Part shown: positions 1 through 6,997 of the stretch, one piece after another | Layout: each line of letters begins with the position of its first letter | Position numbering within the stretch: the stretch's first letter is position 1 | Source: Bacteroidota bacterium | GTDB taxonomy: Bacteria > Bacteroidota > Bacteroidia > Flavobacteriales_D > Crocinitomicaceae | NCBI GenBank assembly: GCA_016866255.1 | Contig: VGMY01000002.1 | Coordinates: forward strand, 124,001 to 188,000 | DNA length: 64,000 bases | Reading direction: 5' to 3' | Translations under genes and position numbers: made by a program | Notes under the pieces: model-generated | Seen by the model: the letters and a program-made list of their open reading frames with translations, nothing else | Database searches by the model: none | What the model was told of the DNA's origin: nothing

Positions 1-50
1 ATTGTAAGCTACCGTCTGAATTAACGTAACCTTGTAGTAAGGAGTTCGTA

Positions 51-539
51 ATGGTTGATATGGCTTTACAAGAGCACAAGTTTTTCTATCAGTTATTTGC
101 TCATTGGAATCAACTTGCAGAGCCTGACCAAAAATTAGTAGAACATGCTGTATTGGCCATGGGGAAAGCTTATGCGCCTTACAGTAAATTTAAGGTTGGC
201 GCATCGGTATTACTTGCAACAGGTGAAATAATCTGCGGTTCCAATCAAGAAAATATTGCCTTTCCCTCAGGGCTTTGTGCTGAGCGCGTGGCTCTTAATT
301 ACGTTGGTGCAAATCACCCAGAGATTGAAATTGACACCTTGTGTATTGTTGCAGAAGGCGGTTTAATGCCCGATGAGCAATTGCTTTCCCCGTGCGGCGC
401 TTGTCGTCAGGTTATGCTAGAATCGGAGAACCGGCAAAAACCTCCCATTAGAGTGATCATGGTGAACCAAGATCAGCGTACCATGATTGTGCTCTCGGTT
501 GCGGATTTATTGCCATTTGGTTTCGGAAAACAAGCTTAA
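51..539 (+). CDS. cdd: Cytidine deaminase
   Basis: Zinc-dependent hydrolase that deaminates cytidine and deoxycytidine to (deoxy)uridine in pyrimidine salvage. The 162-residue protein has the family signatures in order: C76-A-E78 (zinc ligand and proton-shuttle glutamate) and P-C115-G-A-C118 (other zinc ligands), preceded by the substrate-binding segment around YAPYSKFKVGA (residues 41-51). Length fits the homotetrameric class. A second in-frame ATG three codons downstream (position 60) is an alternative start; neither has a strong Shine-Dalgarno, though a GGAG lies 7 nt before the first. It appears to be a single gene; the next gene has its own promoter box. The identification is secure. Confidence 0.95.
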   Translation: MVDMALQEHKFFYQLFAHWNQLAEPDQKLVEHAVLAMGKAYAPYSKFKVGASVLLATGEIICGSNQENIAFPSGLCAERVALNYVGANHPEIEIDTLCIVAEGGLMPDEQLLSPCGACRQVMLESENRQKPPIRVIMVNQDQRTMIVLSVADLLPFGFGKQA

Positions 540-589
540 ATCCGACGGAATAACTTTTCAACAAGGGTCGTTTTCAGCAAAAGTTCCTT

Positions 590-597
590 TACTTTTG
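590..597 (+). promoter_or_regulatory. Bacteroidota -7 box before the DUF4494 gene
   Basis: TACTTTTG matches the Bacteroidota -7 consensus TAnnTTTG exactly and lies 17 nt before the ATG at 615. A T-rich stretch at 571-575 may serve as the -33 region. It probably starts the DUF4494-pdxH-M16 peptidase transcript. Confidence 0.55.
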
Positions 598-614
598 TAA
601 GATAAATAAATCCT

Positions 615-1220
615 ATGATGAACACTTGGTTTACCGTTAAAGTAAGGTATACGAAGCAGCTGGAGAACGGAACCTTAAAACGAGTGACGGAGCCGTATTT
701 GTTAGCCGCTGTCAGCTTCACAGATGCCGAGGCTAGAATTTACGAGGAGCTGGGTGCTCTAATACGGGGAGAATTTATGGTGGTTGGAATTGCACGAACG
801 GATTTGGCAGATATTTTTCAGTACGAAGATTCGGCAAAGTGGTTTAAGTGTAAGATCACCTACGGAATAGAGGAAGAAGATGGCGATAAAAAGAAAAATG
901 TAGCGCAAAATTTCTTGGTTTCAGCTTCGGATGTAAAAGAAGCCTACGGGCGAATGGAGGACAGTCTGGCAGGATTGATGATTGATTACCAGGTGCTTTC
1001 TATTGTTTCCTCGGGCATTGTCGATATTTTCCCGTACCGCGAGGAGGACGCTCAAGCTCCCGTCAACGTCGCTCAAAAAAGCGACGAGCCATCCAGCGAC
1101 CAACGTGGTGTTGTTTACAGCGCTCCAGGTACTGATGTTGAAGGCTCACAAGACAATGAAGCTGATGAATCTGTCGAAGACAATACGCTAGAAGACCATT
1201 TTGAGGACGATAATGAGTAA
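615..1220 (+). CDS. DUF4494 domain-containing protein
   Basis: The 201-residue protein has the DUF4494 domain in about residues 1-140, starting with the typical N-terminus MNTWFTVKVRYTKQ and containing EPYLLAAVSFTDAEARIYEEL. The family is nearly confined to Bacteroidota and has no established function. The C-terminal 60 residues are strongly acidic and low in complexity. Two consecutive ATGs open the frame (615 and 618); the second gives the usual family start. It overlaps pdxH by 8 bp and so is probably co-translated with it. Confidence in the family is high, in the function nil. Confidence 0.85.
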   Translation: MMNTWFTVKVRYTKQLENGTLKRVTEPYLLAAVSFTDAEARIYEELGALIRGEFMVVGIARTDLADIFQYEDSAKWFKCKITYGIEEEDGDKKKNVAQNFLVSASDVKEAYGRMEDSLAGLMIDYQVLSIVSSGIVDIFPYREEDAQAPVNVAQKSDEPSSDQRGVVYSAPGTDVEGSQDNEADESVEDNTLEDHFEDDNE

Positions 1221-1854
1221 TCCCATCGACGACTTACGCAACGATCACAGCGATTTCTCCAGGAATGCTGAATCCCTCAGCTTCGACAATCCTTGGGTTG
1301 GTTTTGAATACTGGCTGAGCGAAGCGGTGAGGTTACAAGAATTGGAACCGAATGCCATGGTCATTTCAACGGTAAATGCTTCATCTATGCCAAGTTCTCG
1401 TGTGGTGTACTTGAAAGAAATAACAGATCAAACGCTTGTTTTTTACACCAATTATCGCTCGGCAAAAGGACAAGATTTATGGAAAAACCCCCAAGCTAGC
1501 TTATTATTTTTTTGGCCAGGATTAGAGCGTCAAATTCGAATTCAAGGGCAGGTGCGGAAAATTGATGAAAGGATGAGCGATGCATATTTCGCTTCGCGTC
1601 CAAGAGAAAGCCAATTGGGTGCCTGGGCATCCCATCAATCAGAGCCCTTATCTTCTGAAGAAGAAATTCGGTTGAGGTTCGAGCAGATTGCGGCTCAATA
1701 TCCCGGTAAGGTGCCACGTCCCGAGCATTGGGGCGGTTTGGCTTTGAGTCCGAGCAAATTTGAGTTTTGGCAAGGTAAACCTTCTCGTTTGCATGAGAGG
1801 TTGGTCTTTGAGCAACAACAAGACCAGTGGGTTGTCTATCGGTTGAATCCGTGA
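1213..1854 (+). CDS. pdxH: Pyridoxamine 5'-phosphate oxidase
   Basis: FMN enzyme that oxidises pyridoxine/pyridoxamine 5'-phosphate to pyridoxal 5'-phosphate. The 213-residue protein carries the FMN-binding segment SRVVYLKEI and the YTNYRSAKGQDL motif, then the FFWPGLERQIRIQG strand and the C-terminal PEHWGGLALSP and FEFWQGKPSRLHER signatures typical of PdxH. I place the start at the ATG at 1213, which overlaps the end of the upstream gene by 8 bp; an upstream in-frame TTG at 1201 lies inside that gene and adds four residues with no family support. Followed 4 bp later by the M16 peptidase gene, so probably one operon. Confidence 0.95.
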   Translation: MSNPIDDLRNDHSDFSRNAESLSFDNPWVGFEYWLSEAVRLQELEPNAMVISTVNASSMPSSRVVYLKEITDQTLVFYTNYRSAKGQDLWKNPQASLLFFWPGLERQIRIQGQVRKIDERMSDAYFASRPRESQLGAWASHQSEPLSSEEEIRLRFEQIAAQYPGKVPRPEHWGGLALSPSKFEFWQGKPSRLHERLVFEQQQDQWVVYRLNP

Positions 1855-1858
1855 TGGT

Positions 1859-3094
1859 ATGAAAGAACGTTGCCCCGAAATAATAACCCTTCCCTCGGGA
1901 ATTCGAATTGTATTCTTGAAATCCAACAGTGCTGTAGGACATATAGCCTTTTACTTTAAGGGAGGGAGTAGGAGTGAACCCATGGAAAAAATGGGTTTAG
2001 CCCACTATCTTGAACATTGTATTTTTAAAGGCACGAAAAACCACGGCCCCATGTGGATTTTATCGCGTCTCGATGAGGTTGGAGGGGAGTTGAATGCCTT
2101 CACCGCGAAGGAAGAAATTTGCGTGCACGCCACCTTTTTGCAGAAATACACCAAGAGGACCTTTGAGTTGATTTCGGATCTGGTTATGAATTCGATCTTC
2201 CCTCTCGAAGAAATTGAAAAGGAGAAAGAGGTAATTATCGACGAAATTAATTCTTATAAAGACAGTCCAGTAGACCGTTTAATGGATGATTTTGATGCGC
2301 TTTTATTTGCTGGCAGTACGCTGGGTGCTCCAATCTTAGGAACAAAAAAAACCGTACGGGAATTTAAACAGGCAGATTTATTGGATTTCATGCATTCGAA
2401 TTTCTCAGCCGATAACTTGGTTATTTCCTATGTTGGCAATGAGTCTAAACACCAGTTGGTGCATTTAGCAAACCGATTTCTATCGGAATTGCCCCCGAAG
2501 GCAAACAATGTACAATTTGAAGCTCCTGTAAAGGCCCCCCCTTTTCAACTTCGAAAAAAGGAGTCTAACCACCAATCCCATGCTATCCTTGGGGCATATG
2601 CACCCTCTTTTCGGGACGATGACCGGTTGATGATGACCCTTTTGATTAATTACCTCGGGGGGCCTGCAATGAACGCTCGGCTGAATTTGGTCATTCGTGA
2701 GAAATACGGCTTGGCCTACCATGTGGAGGCGAATTATACCGTTTTGGAAGACTCGGGATATTGGGCGATTCTGCTGTCTGCAGAACAGAAAAATATGGAT
2801 CAGTCCATAGAATTGGCCAAAAAGGAACTTTTTAAGCTTAGCTCGCAAGGGTTATCGAAAGCACAATTACAAAAACTTAAGGTTCAATTTTTGGGGCAGC
2901 TTTCGATCTCCTCGGAAAGTAACAATGCGCGATGCATGGCAAATGGTAAAACCCTACTGGTGTACGATCGAATCGACACCCTCTCCGAAACCTTTGACAA
3001 GATTCAAGCGGTAACATTGGAAGAGATTAATGCCGTGGCCACAAAGTACTTTACTCCCGAAAACGTTTGCGAATTGGTGTACGATAAAAAGTAA
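1859..3094 (+). CDS. M16 family zinc peptidase
   Basis: 411-residue pitrilysin-type metallopeptidase. The inverted zinc motif HxxEH is present as H49-Y-L-E52-H53, with the third ligand glutamate about E129 in the segment EVIIDEINSYKDSP. The C-terminal half is the catalytically inactive M16_C domain, with LNLVIREKYGLAYHVEANY typical of processing-peptidase-like members. It has no signal peptide, so it is probably cytoplasmic, like many single-chain bacterial homologues (PqqL/YmxG/MPP-like). Start ATG is 4 bp after pdxH. The gene ends 9 bp from the convergent gene at 3104 with no obvious terminator between them. Confidence 0.92.
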   Translation: MKERCPEIITLPSGIRIVFLKSNSAVGHIAFYFKGGSRSEPMEKMGLAHYLEHCIFKGTKNHGPMWILSRLDEVGGELNAFTAKEEICVHATFLQKYTKRTFELISDLVMNSIFPLEEIEKEKEVIIDEINSYKDSPVDRLMDDFDALLFAGSTLGAPILGTKKTVREFKQADLLDFMHSNFSADNLVISYVGNESKHQLVHLANRFLSELPPKANNVQFEAPVKAPPFQLRKKESNHQSHAILGAYAPSFRDDDRLMMTLLINYLGGPAMNARLNLVIREKYGLAYHVEANYTVLEDSGYWAILLSAEQKNMDQSIELAKKELFKLSSQGLSKAQLQKLKVQFLGQLSISSESNNARCMANGKTLLVYDRIDTLSETFDKIQAVTLEEINAVATKYFTPENVCELVYDKK

Positions 3095-3103
3095 GAAACC
3101 TTA

Positions 3104-3571
3104 TTATTTATTATGTTTTTTGGCGTAGTATTCGTCCCAGTCCTTGAATCCTTCCTTTTTTAAATACGCTTCGCTGTTGGCAAATCCTTCTTTTTTACAC
3201 CAATCTTCTAAATCTTCTTTTCGCGTAGCTTGACCAATCGTATAGTGGTTAGCAACACAATACGTATCATGTTCGTTCGCTACCTGAACGGTCAATCCGA
3301 ATTGTTCACTGATCATGTCTTCAACTTGTTTTATCGTCATGCTTGCTCGAATCTTCAAATCATCGGTATTCCAGTTAACATTTTTCGAAGTGCGTTGATT
3401 TAACTGAGCAAAGGTGAAATCAGGATCAGCGAGTACTTTTCCCTTATAAACACGTAACGTTAAACCAAAATTCTCTTTGAAATCAGCTTGTACTGTTTTC
3501 ACTTTTTGGTTGGGTTCGATATCAAAATCAGAAGACTTGAACCGGTCGAAGAAGTTAGAAAATAATCCCAT
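3104..3571 (-). CDS. Hypothetical protein, 155 aa
   Basis: I do not recognise a family with certainty. The 155-residue soluble protein starts MGLFSNFFDRFK, has a middle section (residues 27-125) that could form a small alpha/beta domain (KENFGLTLRVYKGK, ASMTIKQVEDMISEQFGLTVQVA), and ends in a charged segment with two related KKEGF units (about 127-150). No signal peptide or membrane segment. The region before the ATG contains TAATTTTA, a 7/8 match to the -7 consensus, which supports an independent transcript. Codon and amino-acid use look like a real gene. Confidence 0.75.
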   Translation of the reverse strand: MGLFSNFFDRFKSSDFDIEPNQKVKTVQADFKENFGLTLRVYKGKVLADPDFTFAQLNQRTSKNVNWNTDDLKIRASMTIKQVEDMISEQFGLTVQVANEHDTYCVANHYTIGQATRKEDLEDWCKKEGFANSEAYLKKEGFKDWDEYYAKKHNK

Positions 3572-3635
3572 AGTTTTTTATTTTAAAATTAAGCAATTTT
3601 TGAATTCGATATTGAAGGGTAGAAAATAATTTAGT

Positions 3636-4196
3636 TTAAATCTTACTGGGTGAAGATTGTATTTCAATTGAGACAAATCCCGAAGATCTTAAAATACTTT
3701 CTAAGAAGATTTTCGCATTTTTTTCCGTTTCAGCAACAATATTAAGCTCTTTAATTTGTTCTTTTATTTTACTCTCAGCGATTGTTTCGAATTGTTGCCT
3801 TTCCTTTGATGAGAATTTATTCCTGAAAAATCCAACATCCAAACTTATTGTTTTAATATGGTTGGGGGGGATATTGAATGTGAGTATTTCAACAGGTGGG
3901 ATGGTAAGTTTTATCTTTTTTTCTTTAGGATTTACATCGGTAAATTGAATTTGACTAGCATCTATTCCAGTTATAAGGTAGGCTTTACATTGAATAATAA
4001 TTTTACGTGAGCCTATCGTATACCATTGACTATCTTCTCCAGCCAAAACTTTGCTCAGGGTGTATTCCGAGGTCCCCAATTTGCTCATGGCTTTAATAGC
4101 ATCAATTACTTTCTTGTCGTTGATTCCATTTACATCTTCTACTTTGGTGCACGAAACAACGAGTACAGCAAGCACGAGAATATAGATTGTTTTCAT
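3636..4196 (-). CDS. DUF4230 lipoprotein
   Basis: 186-residue protein with a lipoprotein signal peptide (hydrophobic stretch ending VLVVSC, cysteine about residue 16) followed by a DUF4230 domain: YTLSKVL, KIIIQCKAYLITGID and KKIKLTIPPVEIL are typical core strands. Function unknown. Its start overlaps the stop of the upstream DUF4230 gene by 4 bp, so the two are co-translated tandem paralogues, one lipid-anchored and one with an N-terminal membrane segment. A C-terminal segment resembling its neighbour's (KNAKIFLESILRSSGF versus KSIEIMEKFMRSVGY) supports duplication. Confidence 0.8.
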   Translation of the reverse strand: MKTIYILVLAVLVVSCTKVEDVNGINDKKVIDAIKAMSKLGTSEYTLSKVLAGEDSQWYTIGSRKIIIQCKAYLITGIDASQIQFTDVNPKEKKIKLTIPPVEILTFNIPPNHIKTISLDVGFFRNKFSSKERQQFETIAESKIKEQIKELNIVAETEKNAKIFLESILRSSGFVSIEIQSSPSKI

Positions 4197-4795
4197 TTCA
4201 GTTTTACATTAACGTTTGAATATCCCACGGACCGCATGAACTTCTCCATAATTTCTATAGACTTTGCGTCAGCCTTTTTTAGAATGGCGGTATTTTTGGC
4301 CATCTTCTCCAAGGTTTTTACCGCTTCTAGTTTCACCTTTTGCACTGCCTTGTAGTTGTCATCCCAATAACCTTCGGACACAAATATGTTAAATCCACTT
4401 GGGTTAATTATACTTTGAAGGATTTTGGCCTTGGGAATAGTTATTTCCACGGATAACGAGTCAAGAATTTTAATGTCTTCTTGTTTCAATCCCGACAAAT
4501 CGGTACCCGCAAAACACGTTCCTTTTGCAATAATAATTAATTGATCTGTCGAGTACCCGTATAAAAATCCTTTGGTTTTATGAACCTTTTTTACAATAAA
4601 TTCATTTACGTACTGCTGAGTGAATAGCTGTGCGATGGCCTTTACATCCTCTACTTTTAGAGCTGTTTCTGTGATTTCCATTTCCTTTTTCTTAAAAGGA
4701 TTGATGGCTGAGGGTAATATGCCGCTAAAGGCTAAACCCAAAAAAACGCCAATAATTACTAACAGAAATAGCGCAGGCTTTATTAATTTGTGCAT
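4193..4795 (-). CDS. DUF4230 membrane-anchored protein
   Basis: 200-residue protein with an N-terminal membrane anchor (about residues 7-24, LFLLVIIGVFLGLAFSGI) and a DUF4230 domain with the core segments IVKKVHKTKG, QLIIIAKGTCFAGTDLS and VEITIPKAKIL. Function unknown. It lies 14 bp after the 60-codon gene at 4810 and overlaps the next DUF4230 gene by 4 bp; the three probably share the promoter box at 5060-5067. The membrane anchor in place of a lipobox is the main difference from its paralogue. Confidence 0.8.
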   Translation of the reverse strand: MHKLIKPALFLLVIIGVFLGLAFSGILPSAINPFKKKEMEITETALKVEDVKAIAQLFTQQYVNEFIVKKVHKTKGFLYGYSTDQLIIIAKGTCFAGTDLSGLKQEDIKILDSLSVEITIPKAKILQSIINPSGFNIFVSEGYWDDNYKAVQKVKLEAVKTLEKMAKNTAILKKADAKSIEIMEKFMRSVGYSNVNVKLK

Positions 4796-4809
4796 ACCAT
4801 CTAAATTTT

Positions 4810-4992
4810 CTAATTCGGAGATTCCGAATTGTAAAGTTCAACTAATTTGAATCGGAAATCGCTTAATGCTTTTGTTTGCTCTGCGGTTGAATATACGCCC
4901 TTGAACGAAAGTAAGTGCTCACTGTAAAGCGCGATTATTTCCGAGAGTTTTGCATGATTCGGTAAGGACTTTACGATTTTCCCAGAAAACAT
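4810..4992 (-). CDS. Small hypothetical protein, 60 aa (possibly longer or remnant)
   Basis: A 60-codon frame of ordinary composition directly upstream (14 bp) of the DUF4230 pair and downstream of an exact -7 box. The frame stays open 21 codons upstream of this ATG, back to a TAG at 5056-5058, and that stretch also reads like protein (it includes the residues DAIFVHGFEPG), but it contains no ATG, GTG or TTG. Either the ATG at 4992 is the true start, a rare start codon is used, or this is the 3' remnant of a longer gene. No family recognised. Confidence 0.5.
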   Translation of the reverse strand: MFSGKIVKSLPNHAKLSEIIALYSEHLLSFKGVYSTAEQTKALSDFRFKLVELYNSESPN

Positions 4993-5059
4993 ACCTGGTT
5001 CAAATCCATGAACGAAAATGGCATCAGAAATTTGTCGAACGATATTATCGAAAGTCTAA

Positions 5060-5067
5060 CAAAATTA
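5060..5067 (-). promoter_or_regulatory. -7 box for the 60-aa/DUF4230 transcript
   Basis: TAATTTTG on the minus strand matches TAnnTTTG exactly, 67 nt before the ATG at 4992 and in the 118-bp gap after yggS. It is the only exact match I found in this gap. Confidence 0.45.
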
Positions 5068-5110
5068 TCGCTTGAACTAAAATTAGGAATTTTTATTTTT
5101 ATAAATGTAA

Positions 5111-5773
5111 TCACAATCTTTCACCAAAAATTTTACTTCCTACCCGAATTATAGTGCTGCCTTCTTCGACGGCAATGGGATAGTCGTCGCTCATGCCCAT
5201 CGAAATTTCTTGAAAGCTTTCAACCGAAGAAAAATGGTCTTGTTTTAGGGCTTTGAAGATCGAGGCTAATTCCTGAAATTCCCGACGAATTTGTACTGAT
5301 TTCTCGGTAAACGTGGCCATGCCCATCACTCCACAAAGTTGTATGTGCCTCAGGTCGGCAAGTTTGGTAGAAGATAGCAATGCGTTGACTTCCTCCTTCG
5401 AAAAACCAAATTTGCTTTCCTCTTGTGCGATATGAAATTGTAGTAAGCATGGAATCTTACGTCCTATTTTTTGTCCCTGTTTATCGATTTCCTGCAGCAG
5501 TTTTACACTATCGACGCCGTGAATCAAATGCACAAAGGGGGCAATGTATTTAACCTTATTACTCTGTAAGTGACCGATCATGTGCCATCGGATATCCTTG
5601 GGTAGTGCTTCGTATTTCGCTACCAATTCTTGTACTTTGTTTTCGCCAAAATCCCGCTGTCCGGCCTCGTAGGCCTCCATGATTTTGTCCGCAGTGTGCG
5701 TTTTAGATACCGCAATGAGCCGAGTTCCAGGAGGCAGTCCCACGCTAAGTTGCTTAATTTGATCCCTAATCAT
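5111..5773 (-). CDS. yggS: YggS/PROSC family PLP-homeostasis protein
   Basis: 220-residue PLP-binding protein of the alanine-racemase-like TIM-barrel fold, known in the family for pyridoxal phosphate homeostasis and not for catalysis. The PLP lysine is K24 in LIAVSKTH; the signature FGENKVQE, then WHMIGHLQSNKVK, the GMATFTE segment and C-terminal SMGMSDDYPIAVEEGSTIIRVGSKIFGER (phosphate loop) are all present. It overlaps the upstream DUF1015 gene by 8 bp, so the two are likely translated together. Confidence 0.95.
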   Translation of the reverse strand: MIRDQIKQLSVGLPPGTRLIAVSKTHTADKIMEAYEAGQRDFGENKVQELVAKYEALPKDIRWHMIGHLQSNKVKYIAPFVHLIHGVDSVKLLQEIDKQGQKIGRKIPCLLQFHIAQEESKFGFSKEEVNALLSSTKLADLRHIQLCGVMGMATFTEKSVQIRREFQELASIFKALKQDHFSSVESFQEISMGMSDDYPIAVEEGSTIIRVGSKIFGERL

Positions 5774-6995
5774 TTATGTCCATAATCGTTAGACCACTTC
5801 GCAGTTTAGGTTCAATCCAAGTGGATTTTGGAGGCATGTACATGCCGTGATCCGCCACTCTTTTTATTTCTTCGATGGTTGAAGGGTATAGAAAGAAAGC
5901 CACGTTAAAGTTGTTATCATTAACTTCGTTTAATACCTCAATAAAGGGAACATTTCCTGGGACAAACGAGATGTCGTTGGAATTTTTTAAATCCTGAATG
6001 CCCAAAATGGGTTGTAAAATCCATTGTGTTAGCAATTCCGTATCCAAACTCAAGGTTGGATGATTTTTTTGTATAGTGTTTTCGTGGAGTAATAAGCTAT
6101 AGCAAGTTCGCTCGAGGTAAAGGGTTATTTCGTGCTTTTTTTCGGGTTTTCTCGGAGCAGGGAGTTCCCTGACGGAACCGCATTTTTGAACTTGTTCCAG
6201 AAAAGATTCCGGTGTTAGTCCGTTGAGATGCTTTATCAAGCGGTGAAATTCCATTATTTTAAGGTCGGACTCGTTTACGTAATAGCACAGAAATTTACTA
6301 CCTCTTAACGTATTGCCTTGGGATTTTTGTTGTAAATAGAATGAAATGGAGGATGCACTCCGATGATGGCCGTCGGCGATGTAGGTGGCGGGTATGTCTT
6401 GAAAGGCACGAACGAGATTTTGGGTAAGCCTTGGTTCAAGAATCCATAGTTCGTGTTGGATTAAATCCGTTGTGGTAAAGTCATATTCAGGACGATACTG
6501 AATGGCCTTTTCAAGCACGGCATCAATGGTTTCGTTGCCTTGATAAGACATGAGTACAGGCTCTGCGTTCAAACCTACTGTTTCAAGGTATTCGGTAAAA
6601 ACCTCTTCTCGTGCTGTGATTGTCGCTTCATGTTTTTTGATGATGCCGTTAAGGTAATCCTCAGCATCACCGCCTCCAACAATTCCCAGGTAGCACGTAT
6701 CAGGACCCGATTGTCGGTATATGTAAAGGTGAGGTATCGCATCTTGAATCAATATCCCTTTTTCCTGAAACGATTGGTATCCTTTTTTCACCAAGTTAAA
6801 CCGCTCCTTCGAATTTGGATTTGTTTTCAAGGCCTTATTGAACTCGGGATTGATGATATGGAGGAGGGTAAATGGGTTATCCTCAATTTTGGCTTTTAAG
6901 ACGTTCTTTTTATAGGAATAGTAGGGCCTTGTTGCTACAAGGTGCACTTTGTCCCTGACCGGACGGATAGCTCGGAATGGGTGCAGTGTTGCCAT
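5766..6995 (-). CDS. DUF1015 family protein
   Basis: 409-residue DUF1015 protein with the family N-terminus (PFRAIRPVRDKV) and the conserved YIADGHHRSASSISFY segment around residue 205-220, plus FHRLIKH and a C-terminal domain with DHGMYMPPKSTWIEPKLRSGL. The biochemical role is not established; the conserved DGHHR suggests an enzyme active site. In other Bacteroidota the gene is often near serC/serA, but not in this window. Overlaps yggS by 8 bp and begins 2 bp downstream of the TonB receptor stop. Confidence 0.88.
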   Translation of the reverse strand: MATLHPFRAIRPVRDKVHLVATRPYYSYKKNVLKAKIEDNPFTLLHIINPEFNKALKTNPNSKERFNLVKKGYQSFQEKGILIQDAIPHLYIYRQSGPDTCYLGIVGGGDAEDYLNGIIKKHEATITAREEVFTEYLETVGLNAEPVLMSYQGNETIDAVLEKAIQYRPEYDFTTTDLIQHELWILEPRLTQNLVRAFQDIPATYIADGHHRSASSISFYLQQKSQGNTLRGSKFLCYYVNESDLKIMEFHRLIKHLNGLTPESFLEQVQKCGSVRELPAPRKPEKKHEITLYLERTCYSLLLHENTIQKNHPTLSLDTELLTQWILQPILGIQDLKNSNDISFVPGNVPFIEVLNEVNDNNFNVAFFLYPSTIEEIKRVADHGMYMPPKSTWIEPKLRSGLTIMDIND

Positions 6996-6997
6996 GG

